The notes under the pieces: model-generated | Database searches by the model: none | Seen by the model: the letters and a program-made list of their open reading frames with translations, nothing else | What the model was told of the DNA's origin: nothing | In this document: piece by piece, positions 7,800 through 17,615 of the stretch | Numbering within the stretch: the stretch's first letter is position 1 | Layout of the letters: each line of letters starts with the position of its first letter | Translations under genes and position numbers: made by a program | Source: Larkinella sp049445795 | Lineage (GTDB): Bacteria > Bacteroidota > Bacteroidia > Cytophagales > Spirosomataceae | NCBI RefSeq assembly: GCF_049445795.1 | Contig: NZ_JBMSDT010000001.1 | Location: 1-64,000 of the forward strand | DNA length: 64,000 nucleotides | Direction of reading: 5' to 3'

Positions 7800-10373
7800 A
7801 TGAGTAAATTCTGGGGGCAGCTTCGTACCCTTTGGCAAAGCATCACCGGTTTTTTCGGTCGTGTGGGCGATGGCATCAAACGACTGATTTACCGCCTGAT
7901 GTCAGGTATTTTCGGCACAGAACGCATTGATTCCCTCTCTCATCAATACCGTGCGGTACGGCTACGCTACCACAATTGGCTCAACGCCCGCTTCGATACC
8001 CGCTCGCTCGGTTTCAAGATCTTTTACCACACGACCAAGACCCTGATTTACGGGTTCGTGCTGGCCCTGTTCTACGTTTTTGTGCTCGAAACCAACTTTC
8101 TGTACCTGACCGGCGAGATGCCCAGCGTGGAGGAACTGAAAAATCCGAAAGTAGCCCAATCCTCCGAGATTTATTCGTACGACAAGGTGCTGTTGGGTCG
8201 GTTTTATACCGAGAACCGGACACCGATTGCCTACGAAAATTTACCAAAACCGCTCATAAATGCCCTTATCGCCACCGAAGACGTGCGATTTTATGAACAC
8301 TCCGGAATCGACGGACGCAGCCTGGGCCGGGTTGCCTACGGCGTTTTGACCGGCAATAACGCGGGCGGGGGCAGTACGATTACGCAACAATTGGCTAAAA
8401 ACCTCTTCAAGACCCGGCGCCGGGATTCGCGGGGGTTGCTGTACAACGTGCCGCTCGTTCGAACGGTTATTCTGAAAACCAAGGAATGGCTCATGGCCAT
8501 CAAACTGGAACGGAATTTCTCGAAGGAGCAGATTCTGACCATGTACTTCAACACCGTCGATTTTGGCAGCAATGCCTACGGAATCAAGACGGCCGCCCGG
8601 ACGTATTTCAGCAAATCGCCCGACAGCCTCAATGTGCAGGAAGCTGCCGTATTAGTGGGTTTGCAAAAGGCCACAACAACGTATAACCCGCTGATTAAAC
8701 GAAACTTCGAGAAATCGCGCAACCGCCGGAACGTGGTCATTGCCCAGATGCAGAAATACGGTTTTCTGACAAAGCCCCAGGCCGATTCGATCAGTAAGCT
8801 GCCGCTGGTTACCCGGTTTAGCCCTGATAATCCGTATGCCGGACCGGCCAATTACTTCAAAAACGCCGTGGTCGATGTGGTGAAGCGGTGGGGCGAAGAA
8901 AACGGCTATGACCTGTATACGGACGGTTTGAAGATCTATACAACCGTCGATTCGCGCATGCAGAAACTGGCGGAAGAGGCCGTGGCCGAAAAAATGAAGC
9001 AGTTGCAGCGGACGTTCGACAACCACTGGTCGGGCCGGAATCCCTGGACCGACGAAGACGGCAAGGAAATTCCGGACTTTCTGAACAGGGTTGCTCAACG
9101 CACCGAACGCTACAAGGCTTTGCTTCAGAAGTTTCCGAACCAGCCCGATTCCATCAATTACTACATGACGGTCAAAAAAGACAGCATGACGGTTTTTTCC
9201 TGGAGCGGGCCGCAGAAAAAATACATGACGCCGATGGATTCCATTGCCTACTACAAACGGTTTTTGCAGGCTGGCTTAGTAGCCATGGACCCGCATACCG
9301 GTTTTATCCGGACCTGGGTAGGCGGAATCGATTACGAATTTTTCAAATACGACCACGTAAAGCAAGGAAAACGGCAACCGGGATCCACCTTCAAACCCTT
9401 CGTCTACGCGACGGTGATTGACGATTCCACCATTAACCTGGGCCCCTGCGACCGTCGGCGCGACGAACCGTTCCGGAAGGAATACATCAACGAAAAAGGC
9501 GAGGAAGATTTCTGGGCACCCAAAAATTCGGCCGGAACATTCTCTTACTCCAACATGACCCTGCGCCGGGCGATGGCGCGGTCGATCAACTCCGTGACGG
9601 CCCAGCTCACCAATGACGTGGCAACTCCGCAACGGGTGGTCGAATATGCGCACCGTATCGGGATCAAAAGTCCGTTGGCTGCGGTTCCCTCCATTGGCCT
9701 GGGTTCATCGGATGTTTCGCTCTACGAAATGGTAGCCGCTTACTGCACGTTTGCCAACAAAGGCGTGTACACGGAGCCGTTGCTGGTAACCCGGATTGAA
9801 GATCGCGACGGCAAGGTTATCGAAGAGTTTGAGCCCGAAAAAAAACAGGCGATTCGGGAAGAATCCGCTTTTCTAATGCTTCACATGCTGCGGGGTGGCC
9901 TGGAAGAGTCGGGGGGCACCTCGCAGAATCTCTGGTCGTACGATCTGTTCAAAAACCGCAACCAGGTGGGCGGCAAAACCGGGACTACGTCGAACAACTC
10001 CGACGGCTGGTTCATGGGTGTCACCCGTGACCTGGTGGTCGGGGCCTGGGTGGGTGGCGACGATCGCAGCATACATTTCCGGTCGACCGATATGGGCGAA
10101 GGGGCGAAAACTGCGCTCCCGCTGGTCGGGCGGTTTTTGGAGAAAGCATACCGGGAAAAGTCCCTGAAACTGTATCAGGGTCCATTCGATAAACCGTCGG
10201 TTCCGATCACGAAGGATTACCTGAACTGCCCCGGCGGTGGCGATGAAGAAGATGACATGGCCGATGATTCAACAGATGTGGAAATTCCGGCCGATTCGCT
10301 GTTTATTCAACCTCAGGCTCCCGAATCCGTCGATCCGCCCGACACCACGCAGGGTACCCAGCCCTTCCGTTAA
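7800..10373 (+). CDS. Class A penicillin-binding protein 1A (glycosyltransferase/transpeptidase)
   Basis: 857 residues. A long basic cytosolic N-terminus of about 77 residues precedes one transmembrane helix (about 79-98). The GT51 glycosyltransferase domain has ATEDVRFYEHSGID (about 158), AGGGSTITQQLAKNLF (about 188) and RNFSKEQILTMYFN. The transpeptidase domain has GSTFK (catalytic Ser about 529), SINS (about 594) and KTGTTSNNSDGWF (about 725). It polymerises and cross-links peptidoglycan on the outer face of the inner membrane. The C-terminal tail is acidic and proline-rich. Followed by a small hairpin with T run, so monocistronic or the last gene of its unit. Confidence 0.95.
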   Translation: MSKFWGQLRTLWQSITGFFGRVGDGIKRLIYRLMSGIFGTERIDSLSHQYRAVRLRYHNWLNARFDTRSLGFKIFYHTTKTLIYGFVLALFYVFVLETNFLYLTGEMPSVEELKNPKVAQSSEIYSYDKVLLGRFYTENRTPIAYENLPKPLINALIATEDVRFYEHSGIDGRSLGRVAYGVLTGNNAGGGSTITQQLAKNLFKTRRRDSRGLLYNVPLVRTVILKTKEWLMAIKLERNFSKEQILTMYFNTVDFGSNAYGIKTAARTYFSKSPDSLNVQEAAVLVGLQKATTTYNPLIKRNFEKSRNRRNVVIAQMQKYGFLTKPQADSISKLPLVTRFSPDNPYAGPANYFKNAVVDVVKRWGEENGYDLYTDGLKIYTTVDSRMQKLAEEAVAEKMKQLQRTFDNHWSGRNPWTDEDGKEIPDFLNRVAQRTERYKALLQKFPNQPDSINYYMTVKKDSMTVFSWSGPQKKYMTPMDSIAYYKRFLQAGLVAMDPHTGFIRTWVGGIDYEFFKYDHVKQGKRQPGSTFKPFVYATVIDDSTINLGPCDRRRDEPFRKEYINEKGEEDFWAPKNSAGTFSYSNMTLRRAMARSINSVTAQLTNDVATPQRVVEYAHRIGIKSPLAAVPSIGLGSSDVSLYEMVAAYCTFANKGVYTEPLLVTRIEDRDGKVIEEFEPEKKQAIREESAFLMLHMLRGGLEESGGTSQNLWSYDLFKNRNQVGGKTGTTSNNSDGWFMGVTRDLVVGAWVGGDDRSIHFRSTDMGEGAKTALPLVGRFLEKAYREKSLKLYQGPFDKPSVPITKDYLNCPGGGDEEDDMADDSTDVEIPADSLFIQPQAPESVDPPDTTQGTQPFR

Positions 10374-10379
10374 TGCTTC

Positions 10380-10405
10380 AGGCCAGCCCTACGGTTGGCC
10401 TTTTT
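10380..10405 (+). terminator. Short terminator after the PBP gene
   Basis: AGGCCA (10380-10385) pairs with TGGCCT (10396-10401), then TTTT. Confidence 0.6.
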
Positions 10406-10471
10406 GTTACCCATCCCGAAAACCAACACCCGCGCTGAATAGTTATTCCAGGATACCATCAACGCAAACAC

Positions 10472-10780
10472 ATGACACCATCACAAAATCCGAACCTCCA
10501 TCCGCTGAAGAACATTGTTCCCGCGGACGGGTCTGATGCGGAAAATCTGTCGGAGATTCCATCCGGGATTCCATCGGGGATGGACAATGACCCAAATGCG
10601 GATGAGGAAATCATTGATCAAACCGGGCCACAGACCAGCGACCAGGAAACCACCCTGGAACCCAACGCAAACGGTATTGGCCGGATTCCGTCCGAGCAAT
10701 CGCAGGATCCCACCAGCGACGACAATCTGACCGAAAAAATAGCCTACGCCCTCAACGGAGCGGAACCAAAAAGGAGTTAA
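10472..10780 (+). CDS. Acidic low-complexity hypothetical protein (102 aa)
   Basis: The product is rich in Asp, Glu, Pro, Ser and Asn and lacks hydrophobic segments, so it is probably intrinsically disordered. No domain recognised. A short ending (LTEKIAYALNGAEPK) looks helical. The stop codon is directly followed by the GC-rich palindrome at 10781. Convergent with the ABC exporter gene. Small acidic proteins of this type occur next to conserved genes in many Cytophagales, but I can assign no function. Confidence 0.55.
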   Translation: MTPSQNPNLHPLKNIVPADGSDAENLSEIPSGIPSGMDNDPNADEEIIDQTGPQTSDQETTLEPNANGIGRIPSEQSQDPTSDDNLTEKIAYALNGAEPKRS

Positions 10781-10810
10781 GACGGGGCCGCCCGTGCGGT
10801 TATGAATTAA
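10781..10810. repeat. Palindromic element, family G
   Basis: GACGGGGCCGCCCGTGCGGT followed by TATGAATTAA. The same 30-base unit occurs at 17533-17562 (one extra C) and in reverse at 2915-2935. Confidence 0.75.
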
Positions 10811-10814
10811 CTCA

Positions 10815-12575
10815 TCAAACCATTTCTTTGTATTGCATGCGGTAGAGGTTGGCGTAGGCGCCTTCGTGTTGGAGGAGTTCTTCGTGGGTACCTTGCTCGA
10901 CAATCTGCCCTTTGTCAACTACAATGATTTTGTTGGCTTCCCGGATAGTGGATAGCCGGTGGGCAATGACGATGGCTGTACGGCCTTTCATGAGTTTTCC
11001 GATGGCAGACTGAATAAGGGCTTCCGTTTCGGAATCGACGGACGAGGTTGCTTCGTCCAGCACCATGATGCGCGGATTATAGACCATCGCCCGCACAAAC
11101 GAAATCAATTGCCGCTGGCCAACCGAGAGCGTTGAACCGCGTTCCATGACGTTGTAATCGTAACCGCCCGGCAGTCGCTCGATGAATTCATGAACGCCCA
11201 CCAGTTTAGCAGCTTCAACGATCTGTTCGCGTTTGATGGCTTTATTGCCCAGCGTAATATTGTTTTCAATGGTGTCGGAAAACAGAAAGACATCCTGCAA
11301 CACCACGCCAATGCTCCGTCGCAGCGCTTCCAGTTTATAATCGTGAATTTCGATGCCATCGATCCGGATTTCACCTTTGTTAATGTCGTAAAACCGACTT
11401 AACAGGTTGATAATCGACGACTTTCCGGCCCCGGTTGCGCCAACGAAAGCCACGGTTTCGCCTTCCTTGACGGAGAAGGAAATATCTTTCAGGACGTAGT
11501 TCTCATCATTGTAAGCAAACCAGACGTTCTTGAACTCCACATTGCCCTTCCAGCTAGTCGGCTCGTAACTCCCAGTATTCGGCGTAAAATCGTCGCTATC
11601 AAGCAGTTTCAGAATCCGGTCAGTGCTGACGATACCCATTTGCAAGGTGTTAAACCGGTCGGCCAGCATTCGGATGGGTCGGAAAAACAGGTTGATAAAC
11701 ATAATGAAAGCCGTCACCGTCCCATACGTAACCTCCTGATTCAAAATTTCTTTGGCACCGTACCAGACCACCAGGCCGGTGGCCGCAGCCGACAGAATAT
11801 CAGCCACCGGATAATATACCGAGTAATACCAGATCGACCGGATGTTCGCCTTCCGGTGTTCGTTGTTGATCTGCTTGAATTTATCGGCCTCAATCCGTTC
11901 GCTTCCGAAAATTTGCACGATATTCATCCCGGTGATATGTTCCTGGACAAACGAATTGAGATTGGCAACGGCCGTGCGGACTTCGTTGAAAGACACTTTG
12001 ATCTTTTCCTTGAAAATGTACGTACTGAGCAGCATCAGCGGGATCATGGACAGGCTAATGGCCGATAGCCGCCAGTCGGTGTAAAACATGACGGCAATGA
12101 TCAGCACCAGTTGCAGAATATCCCCCACGATGGCGGCCATGCCTTCGCTGAACACGTCAGCGAGGGTTTCAACATCCGAAATGGTGCGGGTGACGAGTCG
12201 ACCGATGGGCGTATTGTCGAAGAACTTAAGCCGCAGTTGCAGCACTTTTTCGTACAGTTGAACCCGGATGTCCCGAATGACGTGTTGTCCCAGCCAACCC
12301 GATAGGTAGGTGTTAAAAAATTGGATGACGCCCTGCAACACCAGCACGCCGATCATCAGGATGAGCATGTTGGTCAGGCCCGCGTAATCGCCGGTAGCAA
12401 TTTTAGCGTCGATGGTGTAACGAATAAGCAACGGACTGAGGGGCGCCAGCACAGCGCTCAGCAGAATAATCAGCACCAGAGCATAAAAATGCATCTGATA
12501 GGGTTTGACAAACGCATACAGCCGACGCAGGGTAATCCAGTCAAAAATCTGACCGCTCTTGGTTTCGGTATTCAC
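10815..12575 (-). CDS. ABC transporter, fused permease and ATPase (MsbA/MdlB-like exporter)
   Basis: 586 residues. The N-terminal ~330 residues form a six-helix exporter membrane domain, with pairs of hydrophobic segments around 25-50, 70-90, 145-185 and 255-300. The nucleotide-binding domain follows: Walker A GATGAGKSS (about 378), signature LSVGQRQ (about 482, Val replacing the usual Gly), Walker B IMVLDEATSS and the H-loop IAHRLST. Half-transporters of this type work as dimers; substrates range from lipids and lipid A to drugs and cannot be told from sequence. The single gene with no partner suggests a homodimer. Confidence 0.93.
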   Translation of the reverse strand: MNTETKSGQIFDWITLRRLYAFVKPYQMHFYALVLIILLSAVLAPLSPLLIRYTIDAKIATGDYAGLTNMLILMIGVLVLQGVIQFFNTYLSGWLGQHVIRDIRVQLYEKVLQLRLKFFDNTPIGRLVTRTISDVETLADVFSEGMAAIVGDILQLVLIIAVMFYTDWRLSAISLSMIPLMLLSTYIFKEKIKVSFNEVRTAVANLNSFVQEHITGMNIVQIFGSERIEADKFKQINNEHRKANIRSIWYYSVYYPVADILSAAATGLVVWYGAKEILNQEVTYGTVTAFIMFINLFFRPIRMLADRFNTLQMGIVSTDRILKLLDSDDFTPNTGSYEPTSWKGNVEFKNVWFAYNDENYVLKDISFSVKEGETVAFVGATGAGKSSIINLLSRFYDINKGEIRIDGIEIHDYKLEALRRSIGVVLQDVFLFSDTIENNITLGNKAIKREQIVEAAKLVGVHEFIERLPGGYDYNVMERGSTLSVGQRQLISFVRAMVYNPRIMVLDEATSSVDSETEALIQSAIGKLMKGRTAIVIAHRLSTIREANKIIVVDKGQIVEQGTHEELLQHEGAYANLYRMQYKEMV

Positions 12576-12616
12576 AGAAGGCAGTTAGTTGGAAGGTTTC
12601 CGATGTAACAGAAATA

Positions 12617-12712
12617 GAGAGTTAAGAGTTTAGAGTTAAGAATTAAGAGTTAAAAAACTCACCTTCGCTCTAAAACAACAACTCTTCACTCTTCACTATT
12701 AATTCTTAACTC
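12617..12712. repeat. Palindromic element, family B-like
   Basis: GAGAGTTAAGAGTTTAGAGT and further AAGAATTAAGAGTT words face the inverted CAACTCTTCACTCTTCAC and ATTAATTCTTAACTCA. The words are those of the elements at 2851 and 46760, but the conserved core is absent. It fills the divergent spacer between the ABC exporter and the DUF4126 gene, so it must overlap or adjoin their promoters. Confidence 0.65.
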
Positions 12713-12716
12713 ATTT

Positions 12717-13286
12717 ATGGAATGGTTTTTAAGTCTTTGTCTGGGAATTGCGCTGAGCGCCTGCTGCGGTTTCCGAATCTTCGTTCCCATGTTGGTTTCG
12801 TGTCTTGCATTGAAACTAGGCTGGATTGCTGTGACACCCGGTTTTGAATGGATGAATACCTGGACAGCCCTATTCGTGCTAGCAACGGCCACCATCCTGG
12901 AAATCGGTGCCTATTACATCCCCTGGCTCGATAATGCCTTTGATACCATCGCCACGCCGGTTGCGTTCGTGGCCGGAACCATTCTGACAACCTCATTCAT
13001 TGATGTCGATATTCCGATGCTCAAATGGGGCCTCGGCATGGTCGCGGGAGGAGGTGCTGCAAGCCTGATTCAGGCCGGAACCACCCTGCTCCGGATCGGA
13101 TCAACGGCTACAACGGGCGGTTTGGGCAACCCGGTGGTCGCAAGCGCCGAAAACCTGGCTTCCTTTGGTCTTTCCTTCCTGGCGGTTCTACTCCCATTGG
13201 TCGCGGCTTTTCTGGTTTTGCTGATTATCGGTTTTTTCATCCGGCTGATGCTCACCCGGAAACGTCAGCCCCGGCAGAGCGTCTGA
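12717..13286 (+). CDS. DUF4126 family membrane protein
   Basis: 189 residues with about four hydrophobic segments (2-28, 50-70, 77-102, 152-180). The start MEWFLSLCLGIALSACCGFRIFVPM and the Gly-rich centre (GLGMVAGGGAASLIQAGTT) match the DUF4126 pattern. Inner-membrane location expected; function unknown in the family. The ATG lies just behind the inverted repeat at 12617-12712. The gene is convergent with the M19 dipeptidase, with only 24 bases between the stops. Confidence 0.85.
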   Translation: MEWFLSLCLGIALSACCGFRIFVPMLVSCLALKLGWIAVTPGFEWMNTWTALFVLATATILEIGAYYIPWLDNAFDTIATPVAFVAGTILTTSFIDVDIPMLKWGLGMVAGGGAASLIQAGTTLLRIGSTATTGGLGNPVVASAENLASFGLSFLAVLLPLVAAFLVLLIIGFFIRLMLTRKRQPRQSV

Positions 13287-13310
13287 CCAGACTATCCGAA
13301 ACCGGCGCGT

Positions 13311-14390
13311 CTATTTCCAGGCGTTCCGCAAGAACCGAAGCCAGTTTTTGTAGAAAATATTTTCAATATCCTCCGTCGAATAGCCGCGTCGGGCCAGCAA
13401 ACCAGTCAAGTTTTGCAGGTCGGCAATGGTGTCCAGATCGGTCGGCGACTGTTCCGTTCCGTACGTACCATCCAGATCGCTGCCGATGGCGATGTGTCGG
13501 CTGCTTCCGGTCAACTGGCAAATGTGGTCGTAATGGTCGATGATGGTTTCGATCGTGATGCCGAAGTCGGCCGGGTTACTGGTACGCTGTGTAAAACCAG
13601 GTTTCATCATCCAGGCATCGAAACATCCGCCAATCACGGCATCCCGCTCGGCCAATTGCCGAATCTGGTCGTCGGAAAGCTGCCGTTGATGGGGAGCCAG
13701 CGCCCGGCAGTTGTGGTGGCTCGCCCAAACCGGGCCTTCGTACAGTTCGAGCGCTTCCGCAAATCCTTCGTCGGTCAGGTGGGTCACGTCCAGAATGATG
13801 CCCAAACGATCCATTTCCAGCACCAGTTCACGGCCAAGGGGAGTCAATGGACCGGTCAGGCCTGTGCCGGGCGCATACCGCCCCGTGCTGTAATGTGCCG
13901 GTCCCAACGCCCGTAACCCGTAGGCATACGCTTTCTCCAGATACGACAGGTCGATCAGCGAATCAGCCCCTTCCAGACTGAGGATATAGCCCACCGGTTT
14001 TTCCTCGTCCGGAATGGCTTCATTGAGCCAAAGAGCGACATGCTGCTCCAAACCAGCCCGATCCTTGATCTGGACCATTTCCCCGGCGTCCTGCATAGCC
14101 TCATACCACGCCCGCTGCGCCTGGGTCATAGCCCAGGCCTGGTGCGGTGAATTCCAGCCTGCTCCCGGCAGGTTGCCGTTGCTCTGGTTGAACCGGGCGA
14201 TCTGCGTAGCCACCACCAACCCGATTTGACCCCGACGCAAATCCGGCAACGAAACCGTGCCCCGCGCGCGGTCGATCTTGTCGGTTAGGCCCGCTTCCCG
14301 TTCTCTGATTTGGTGCGCCGACAGCCGATAGTCACGGTTCCATTCAATGGCATTCAGGGAAATATCCAGGTGGGCATCAATTAAAAACAT
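13311..14390 (-). CDS. Membrane dipeptidase family (peptidase M19, renal dipeptidase-like)
   Basis: 359 residues, TIM-barrel metallohydrolase. Metal ligands: DAHLD at the N-terminus (H7, D9), SLEGAD with the bridging Glu, DVTHLTDEGF (His) and WASHHNCRAL (His). HIAIGSDLDGT near residue 300 carries the final Asp. The family cleaves dipeptides, including D-amino-acid-containing ones, with two zinc ions. No signal peptide is present, so it is cytosolic here, unlike the mammalian enzyme. It may take part in recycling cell-wall or nutrient dipeptides (inference). Confidence 0.93.
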   Translation of the reverse strand: MFLIDAHLDISLNAIEWNRDYRLSAHQIREREAGLTDKIDRARGTVSLPDLRRGQIGLVVATQIARFNQSNGNLPGAGWNSPHQAWAMTQAQRAWYEAMQDAGEMVQIKDRAGLEQHVALWLNEAIPDEEKPVGYILSLEGADSLIDLSYLEKAYAYGLRALGPAHYSTGRYAPGTGLTGPLTPLGRELVLEMDRLGIILDVTHLTDEGFAEALELYEGPVWASHHNCRALAPHQRQLSDDQIRQLAERDAVIGGCFDAWMMKPGFTQRTSNPADFGITIETIIDHYDHICQLTGSSRHIAIGSDLDGTYGTEQSPTDLDTIADLQNLTGLLARRGYSTEDIENIFYKNWLRFLRNAWK

Positions 14391-14431
14391 AACCGTAAAC
14401 TATAGACCGAAAACCGTACACTTTTCATTAC

Positions 14432-15148
14432 TTACTTCTCCCGACTCCACACTTCGCTCACCTTCCCCCCCGTCGAGCTTTGGCCCCGGTGGTACCAGTC
14501 GTTGCCCTTCAATTCGGCCTCAAACTGGAGCGAACGCCCTACGCGGCTGTTGTCGCGGGAAAAAAAATCGATGGTTTCGGTATACTTGCCATCCTTGTAA
14601 GTATAGGTCCCCCCGCCAGTTCCCGAAAACTGTTTGGTTTCGGGATTAATAGCCGCCCATTGAAACCGGGTACCCGTCAGTAGTTTTAACGTTTTTCTGG
14701 CCGTTCGCTGGCGGGTTCTTATCTGCCCGTTGTCGTCAATATTACCCGTGATGCGCCACAGACCGGCCATCGGGGTCTGGGCCGATGGCTGATCAAACCG
14801 TTCATAGGTTTCGGTTCCGCCCTCACTCGTCAACACCAACCGGTTATCCTTGAATGAATCAATTGTCAGGGTTTGCGTGGTTCCGACCTGGGTGCTGTCT
14901 TCGCTGTTGAACTCCTGGGTGATCTTCAACTGCTTTCCGTCGGTCTGGTAGGTTCCGCCCTGCGTTCCCAAAAACCGGTTGGGTTCGTAAAACGTACCCA
15001 TCATGTAATTATCCGACAAGACAAAAACCACCGAAGGCCCACCGCTATTAACCAGACGCCAGGCACCGGCCAGCGAAGGAGCCGCCTGACGCGAAGCAGT
15101 AAGAATCAAGGCTGTCAGACAAAGGCAAAACAAGGATGTAAGTTTCAT
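14432..15148 (-). CDS. Secreted protein with two lipocalin-like (DUF4488-type) repeats
   Basis: 238 residues with a signal peptide (MKLTSLFCLCLTALILTASRQA). Two similar halves of ~100 residues follow. The first starts LAGAWRLVNSGG and has TQGGTYQTDGKQLKIT; the second starts MAGLWRITGN and has GTGGGTYTYKDGKYTETI. The shared pattern GTW-x-GGTY-x-DGK and SRVG suggests a duplicated small beta-barrel. Such proteins are common as membrane or secreted proteins of unknown function in Bacteroidota. The second half is the better match to DUF4488. The gene is 41 bases from the M19 gene on the same strand and may share its transcript. Confidence 0.65.
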   Translation of the reverse strand: MKLTSLFCLCLTALILTASRQAAPSLAGAWRLVNSGGPSVVFVLSDNYMMGTFYEPNRFLGTQGGTYQTDGKQLKITQEFNSEDSTQVGTTQTLTIDSFKDNRLVLTSEGGTETYERFDQPSAQTPMAGLWRITGNIDDNGQIRTRQRTARKTLKLLTGTRFQWAAINPETKQFSGTGGGTYTYKDGKYTETIDFFSRDNSRVGRSLQFEAELKGNDWYHRGQSSTGGKVSEVWSREK

Positions 15149-15312
15149 GGCATGGGAATGGGTTTAGTAGAAAAGAATGAATGCTTTTGTTGCGGGAAAG
15201 TTACGCGAAAATACGATCGGTTTTCAATTCACCATCATCTGCCAAAACGCTAGTTCCCTGATCCATCCCGAACGGCTGAATCAGGGAACCCATTTTTGTA
15301 TCCTTTCTGCTT

Positions 15313-17520
15313 CTACAGCTTTGCCAGATCAATTGGCAACGTACGCACCCGTTTACCGGTGGCAGAAAAGATCGCGTTGCACAGGGCCGGAGCTACCGGT
15401 GGCAAACCGGGTTCGCCAACACCTCCCGGCTCTTCCTCATTTTCAATGATGTGTATCTCGACCTCGGGCATTTCGTCGATGCGCATCGCCCGGAAATTGT
15501 GGAAATTACTCTGGTCGGCCTGGCCGTTGGTAAAGGTAATCCCGTCCTTGATGGCCGCCGACAGCCCATAAACAATATTGCCCTCGGTCTGCGCCCGCAC
15601 ATTATCTGGACTCACATACATACCACAATCCAGCACCGTCACGACTTTCCTGATTTTGACGCCTTGGGCGGTTTTTTCCACCAAAACCACGTGAGCACAC
15701 TGGCTGGCAAACGAGCGGGCGATGGCGACGCCTTTCCCCTGTCCCGCCGGAAGTTGTTTGTCCCAGCCCGATTTCTCGCGCAGCACATTCAACACGTTGA
15801 TAAAGCGCTTCGCCACGGCATCGTCTCCCGCCTTTTTGAGCAATTCCAGCCGGAGCGCCAGCGGATCTTTCCCGGCGGCATGGGCCAATTCATCGACAAA
15901 ACTTTCATGCCCGAAACTGCCGTTCGACGGATACACCGAGCGCCACCAGACAATCGGAATCTCGGTTTTAACGCTGCTATTACTCACAACGGCATTGGGG
16001 AACGCGTAAGGGCTTTCCTCCTTGCCGATTCCCTCCTTCGCCCAGTCGTCGGCCTTTCCATCCAGATTGGCCCGGAAGACCTGTCGTTGAATGGATTCAC
16101 CGATAAATTTGTGCTCAAATGCGACGACATTTCCTTGATTATCAACGGCTCCCCGCATGGCGCTGAGCATTCCGGGCCGGTACGGTCCCTGTGTAATGTC
16201 GTCTTCCCGCGTCCAGACCACTTTCACCGGCGCTTTTGCCTGTTTCGATAAATGAACGGCTTCCAGCACAAAGTCCAGATACGCTTTCCGGCCAAAGGCT
16301 CCACCCAGAAAAGGCACATGCACCGACACTTTTTCGGCCGGAATCTTCAAATAGCTCGATACCTCCTGAATTGCGCCATCCGGGCCCTGCACGGGCGCCC
16401 AGATTTCACAGCTTCCGTCGGGTTTGACATGGGCAATTGCCACTTCCGGTTCCAACGGCGCGTGGGCCAGAAAGGGCGTTTCGTACAAGCCTTCCAGCTT
16501 TTTCGGTGCATTTTCATAGGCGGTTTTAAAATCACCCGTTGTGTAGTACGGAATGGCGTCCTGTTTGCTCTTTTCACGCAGCTCACTGAAATAGCGTTCG
16601 GTCGTCATCGACTCATAACCGGCTTTATCCCAGGTTATTTTGAGCGCCCGACGTCCCTGCAAAGCCGCCCAGTAGTTGGTCGCCAGTACGGCCACGGCTT
16701 CCGACGTCCGGTGCGGCATGGGCCGTTCGGTTTTCACCACGGCTTTGACTCCCGGTATTTTTTTCGCCTGCGAATCATCAATCGAAACAACTTTTCCGTG
16801 CAAAACCGGGCAGTGCTCGATGCTGGCGTACAGCATGCCTGGAACCGTCATGTCCATGCCGAAAACCGCCTTTCCGGTTACTTTCGACGGAATGTCCGCC
16901 CGTTGCGCGGGTTTCCCGATCAGTTTGAAATCCTTCTTGGCTTTCAGCGTCACTTTTTCCGGAACCGGCAGTTTCGAGGCCTCATCGGCCAGTTCACCGT
17001 AGGTCAGGCTTCTGCCCGACGGTTTGTGTTTGATGGTGCCGTCTTCCGCGTAACACTCCCCGACCGGCACGTTCCAGCGGTTGGCGGCAGCCGTCGTAAA
17101 CATCTGGCGAGCCGCGGCCCCCACCTCGCGGAGTCGCTTCCAGCCCGTGCGGACGGTACTGCTCCCGCCCGACAACTGGCTCCCGTATTTGCGCAAACCG
17201 TTGGATTGCTGCACGGTGATTTTGTCGAGCGATACTTCGAGTTCTTCGGCAATCATCGTCGGCACGGCCTGCCACGACCCCTGTCCCATATCCGGCCGGT
17301 GGTTGATGAGGGTGATACCGCCCGTGTTGTCGATGATGATGAACGGATTCAGTTCAAAAGCTAACACCGCATTGGGCGATTCGGCTGCGGTATTCGGATT
17401 AACAACCTGAAAACCCGCGCCGTTGGCCTGGGTCGTGAAGCCGAGCCAAAAACCGGCTCCGGTCAACCCGGCGGCTTTCAGAAACGATCGGCGGTTTATG
17501 GAAGAAGAAACTTGTTTCAT
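15313..17520 (-). CDS. Molybdenum-cofactor hydroxylase large subunit (isoquinoline 1-oxidoreductase beta-like), Tat-exported
   Basis: 735 residues. The N-terminus INRRSFLKAAGLTGAGFWLG is a twin-arginine signal, so the folded enzyme is exported to the periplasm. It then reads as the xanthine-dehydrogenase-family molybdopterin-binding chain, with NHRPDMGQGSWQAVPTMIAE, GGAFGRKAYLDF, WWRSVYPSNGSFGHESFVDE and GGVGEPGLPPVAPALCNAIF. GVGEPG holds the catalytic Glu region. This matches the IorB branch, which hydroxylates N-heterocycles or aldehydes; the true substrate is unknown. Partner: the 2Fe-2S subunit at 17616-18104, which lies upstream in the same direction. A palindrome separates the two. Confidence 0.92.
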   Translation of the reverse strand: MKQVSSSINRRSFLKAAGLTGAGFWLGFTTQANGAGFQVVNPNTAAESPNAVLAFELNPFIIIDNTGGITLINHRPDMGQGSWQAVPTMIAEELEVSLDKITVQQSNGLRKYGSQLSGGSSTVRTGWKRLREVGAAARQMFTTAAANRWNVPVGECYAEDGTIKHKPSGRSLTYGELADEASKLPVPEKVTLKAKKDFKLIGKPAQRADIPSKVTGKAVFGMDMTVPGMLYASIEHCPVLHGKVVSIDDSQAKKIPGVKAVVKTERPMPHRTSEAVAVLATNYWAALQGRRALKITWDKAGYESMTTERYFSELREKSKQDAIPYYTTGDFKTAYENAPKKLEGLYETPFLAHAPLEPEVAIAHVKPDGSCEIWAPVQGPDGAIQEVSSYLKIPAEKVSVHVPFLGGAFGRKAYLDFVLEAVHLSKQAKAPVKVVWTREDDITQGPYRPGMLSAMRGAVDNQGNVVAFEHKFIGESIQRQVFRANLDGKADDWAKEGIGKEESPYAFPNAVVSNSSVKTEIPIVWWRSVYPSNGSFGHESFVDELAHAAGKDPLALRLELLKKAGDDAVAKRFINVLNVLREKSGWDKQLPAGQGKGVAIARSFASQCAHVVLVEKTAQGVKIRKVVTVLDCGMYVSPDNVRAQTEGNIVYGLSAAIKDGITFTNGQADQSNFHNFRAMRIDEMPEVEIHIIENEEEPGGVGEPGLPPVAPALCNAIFSATGKRVRTLPIDLAKL

Positions 17521-17532
17521 TTTTTGAATGAT

Positions 17533-17608
17533 GACGGGGCCGCCCCGTGCGGTTATGAATTATGAATGATGAATTATAAATACGTCAACCCACTCATAAT
17601 TCATCATT
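17533..17608. repeat. Palindromic element, family G plus TGAATTAT hairpin
   Basis: GACGGGGCCGCCCCGTGCGG and TTATGAATTA repeat the unit seen at 10781. Behind it, AATGATGAATTAT (17565-17577) pairs perfectly with ATAATTCATCATT (17596-17608). It lies within the two-gene molybdenum hydroxylase unit, followed by TTTTTTT on the + strand. Confidence 0.75.
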
Positions 17609-17615
17609 TTTTTAC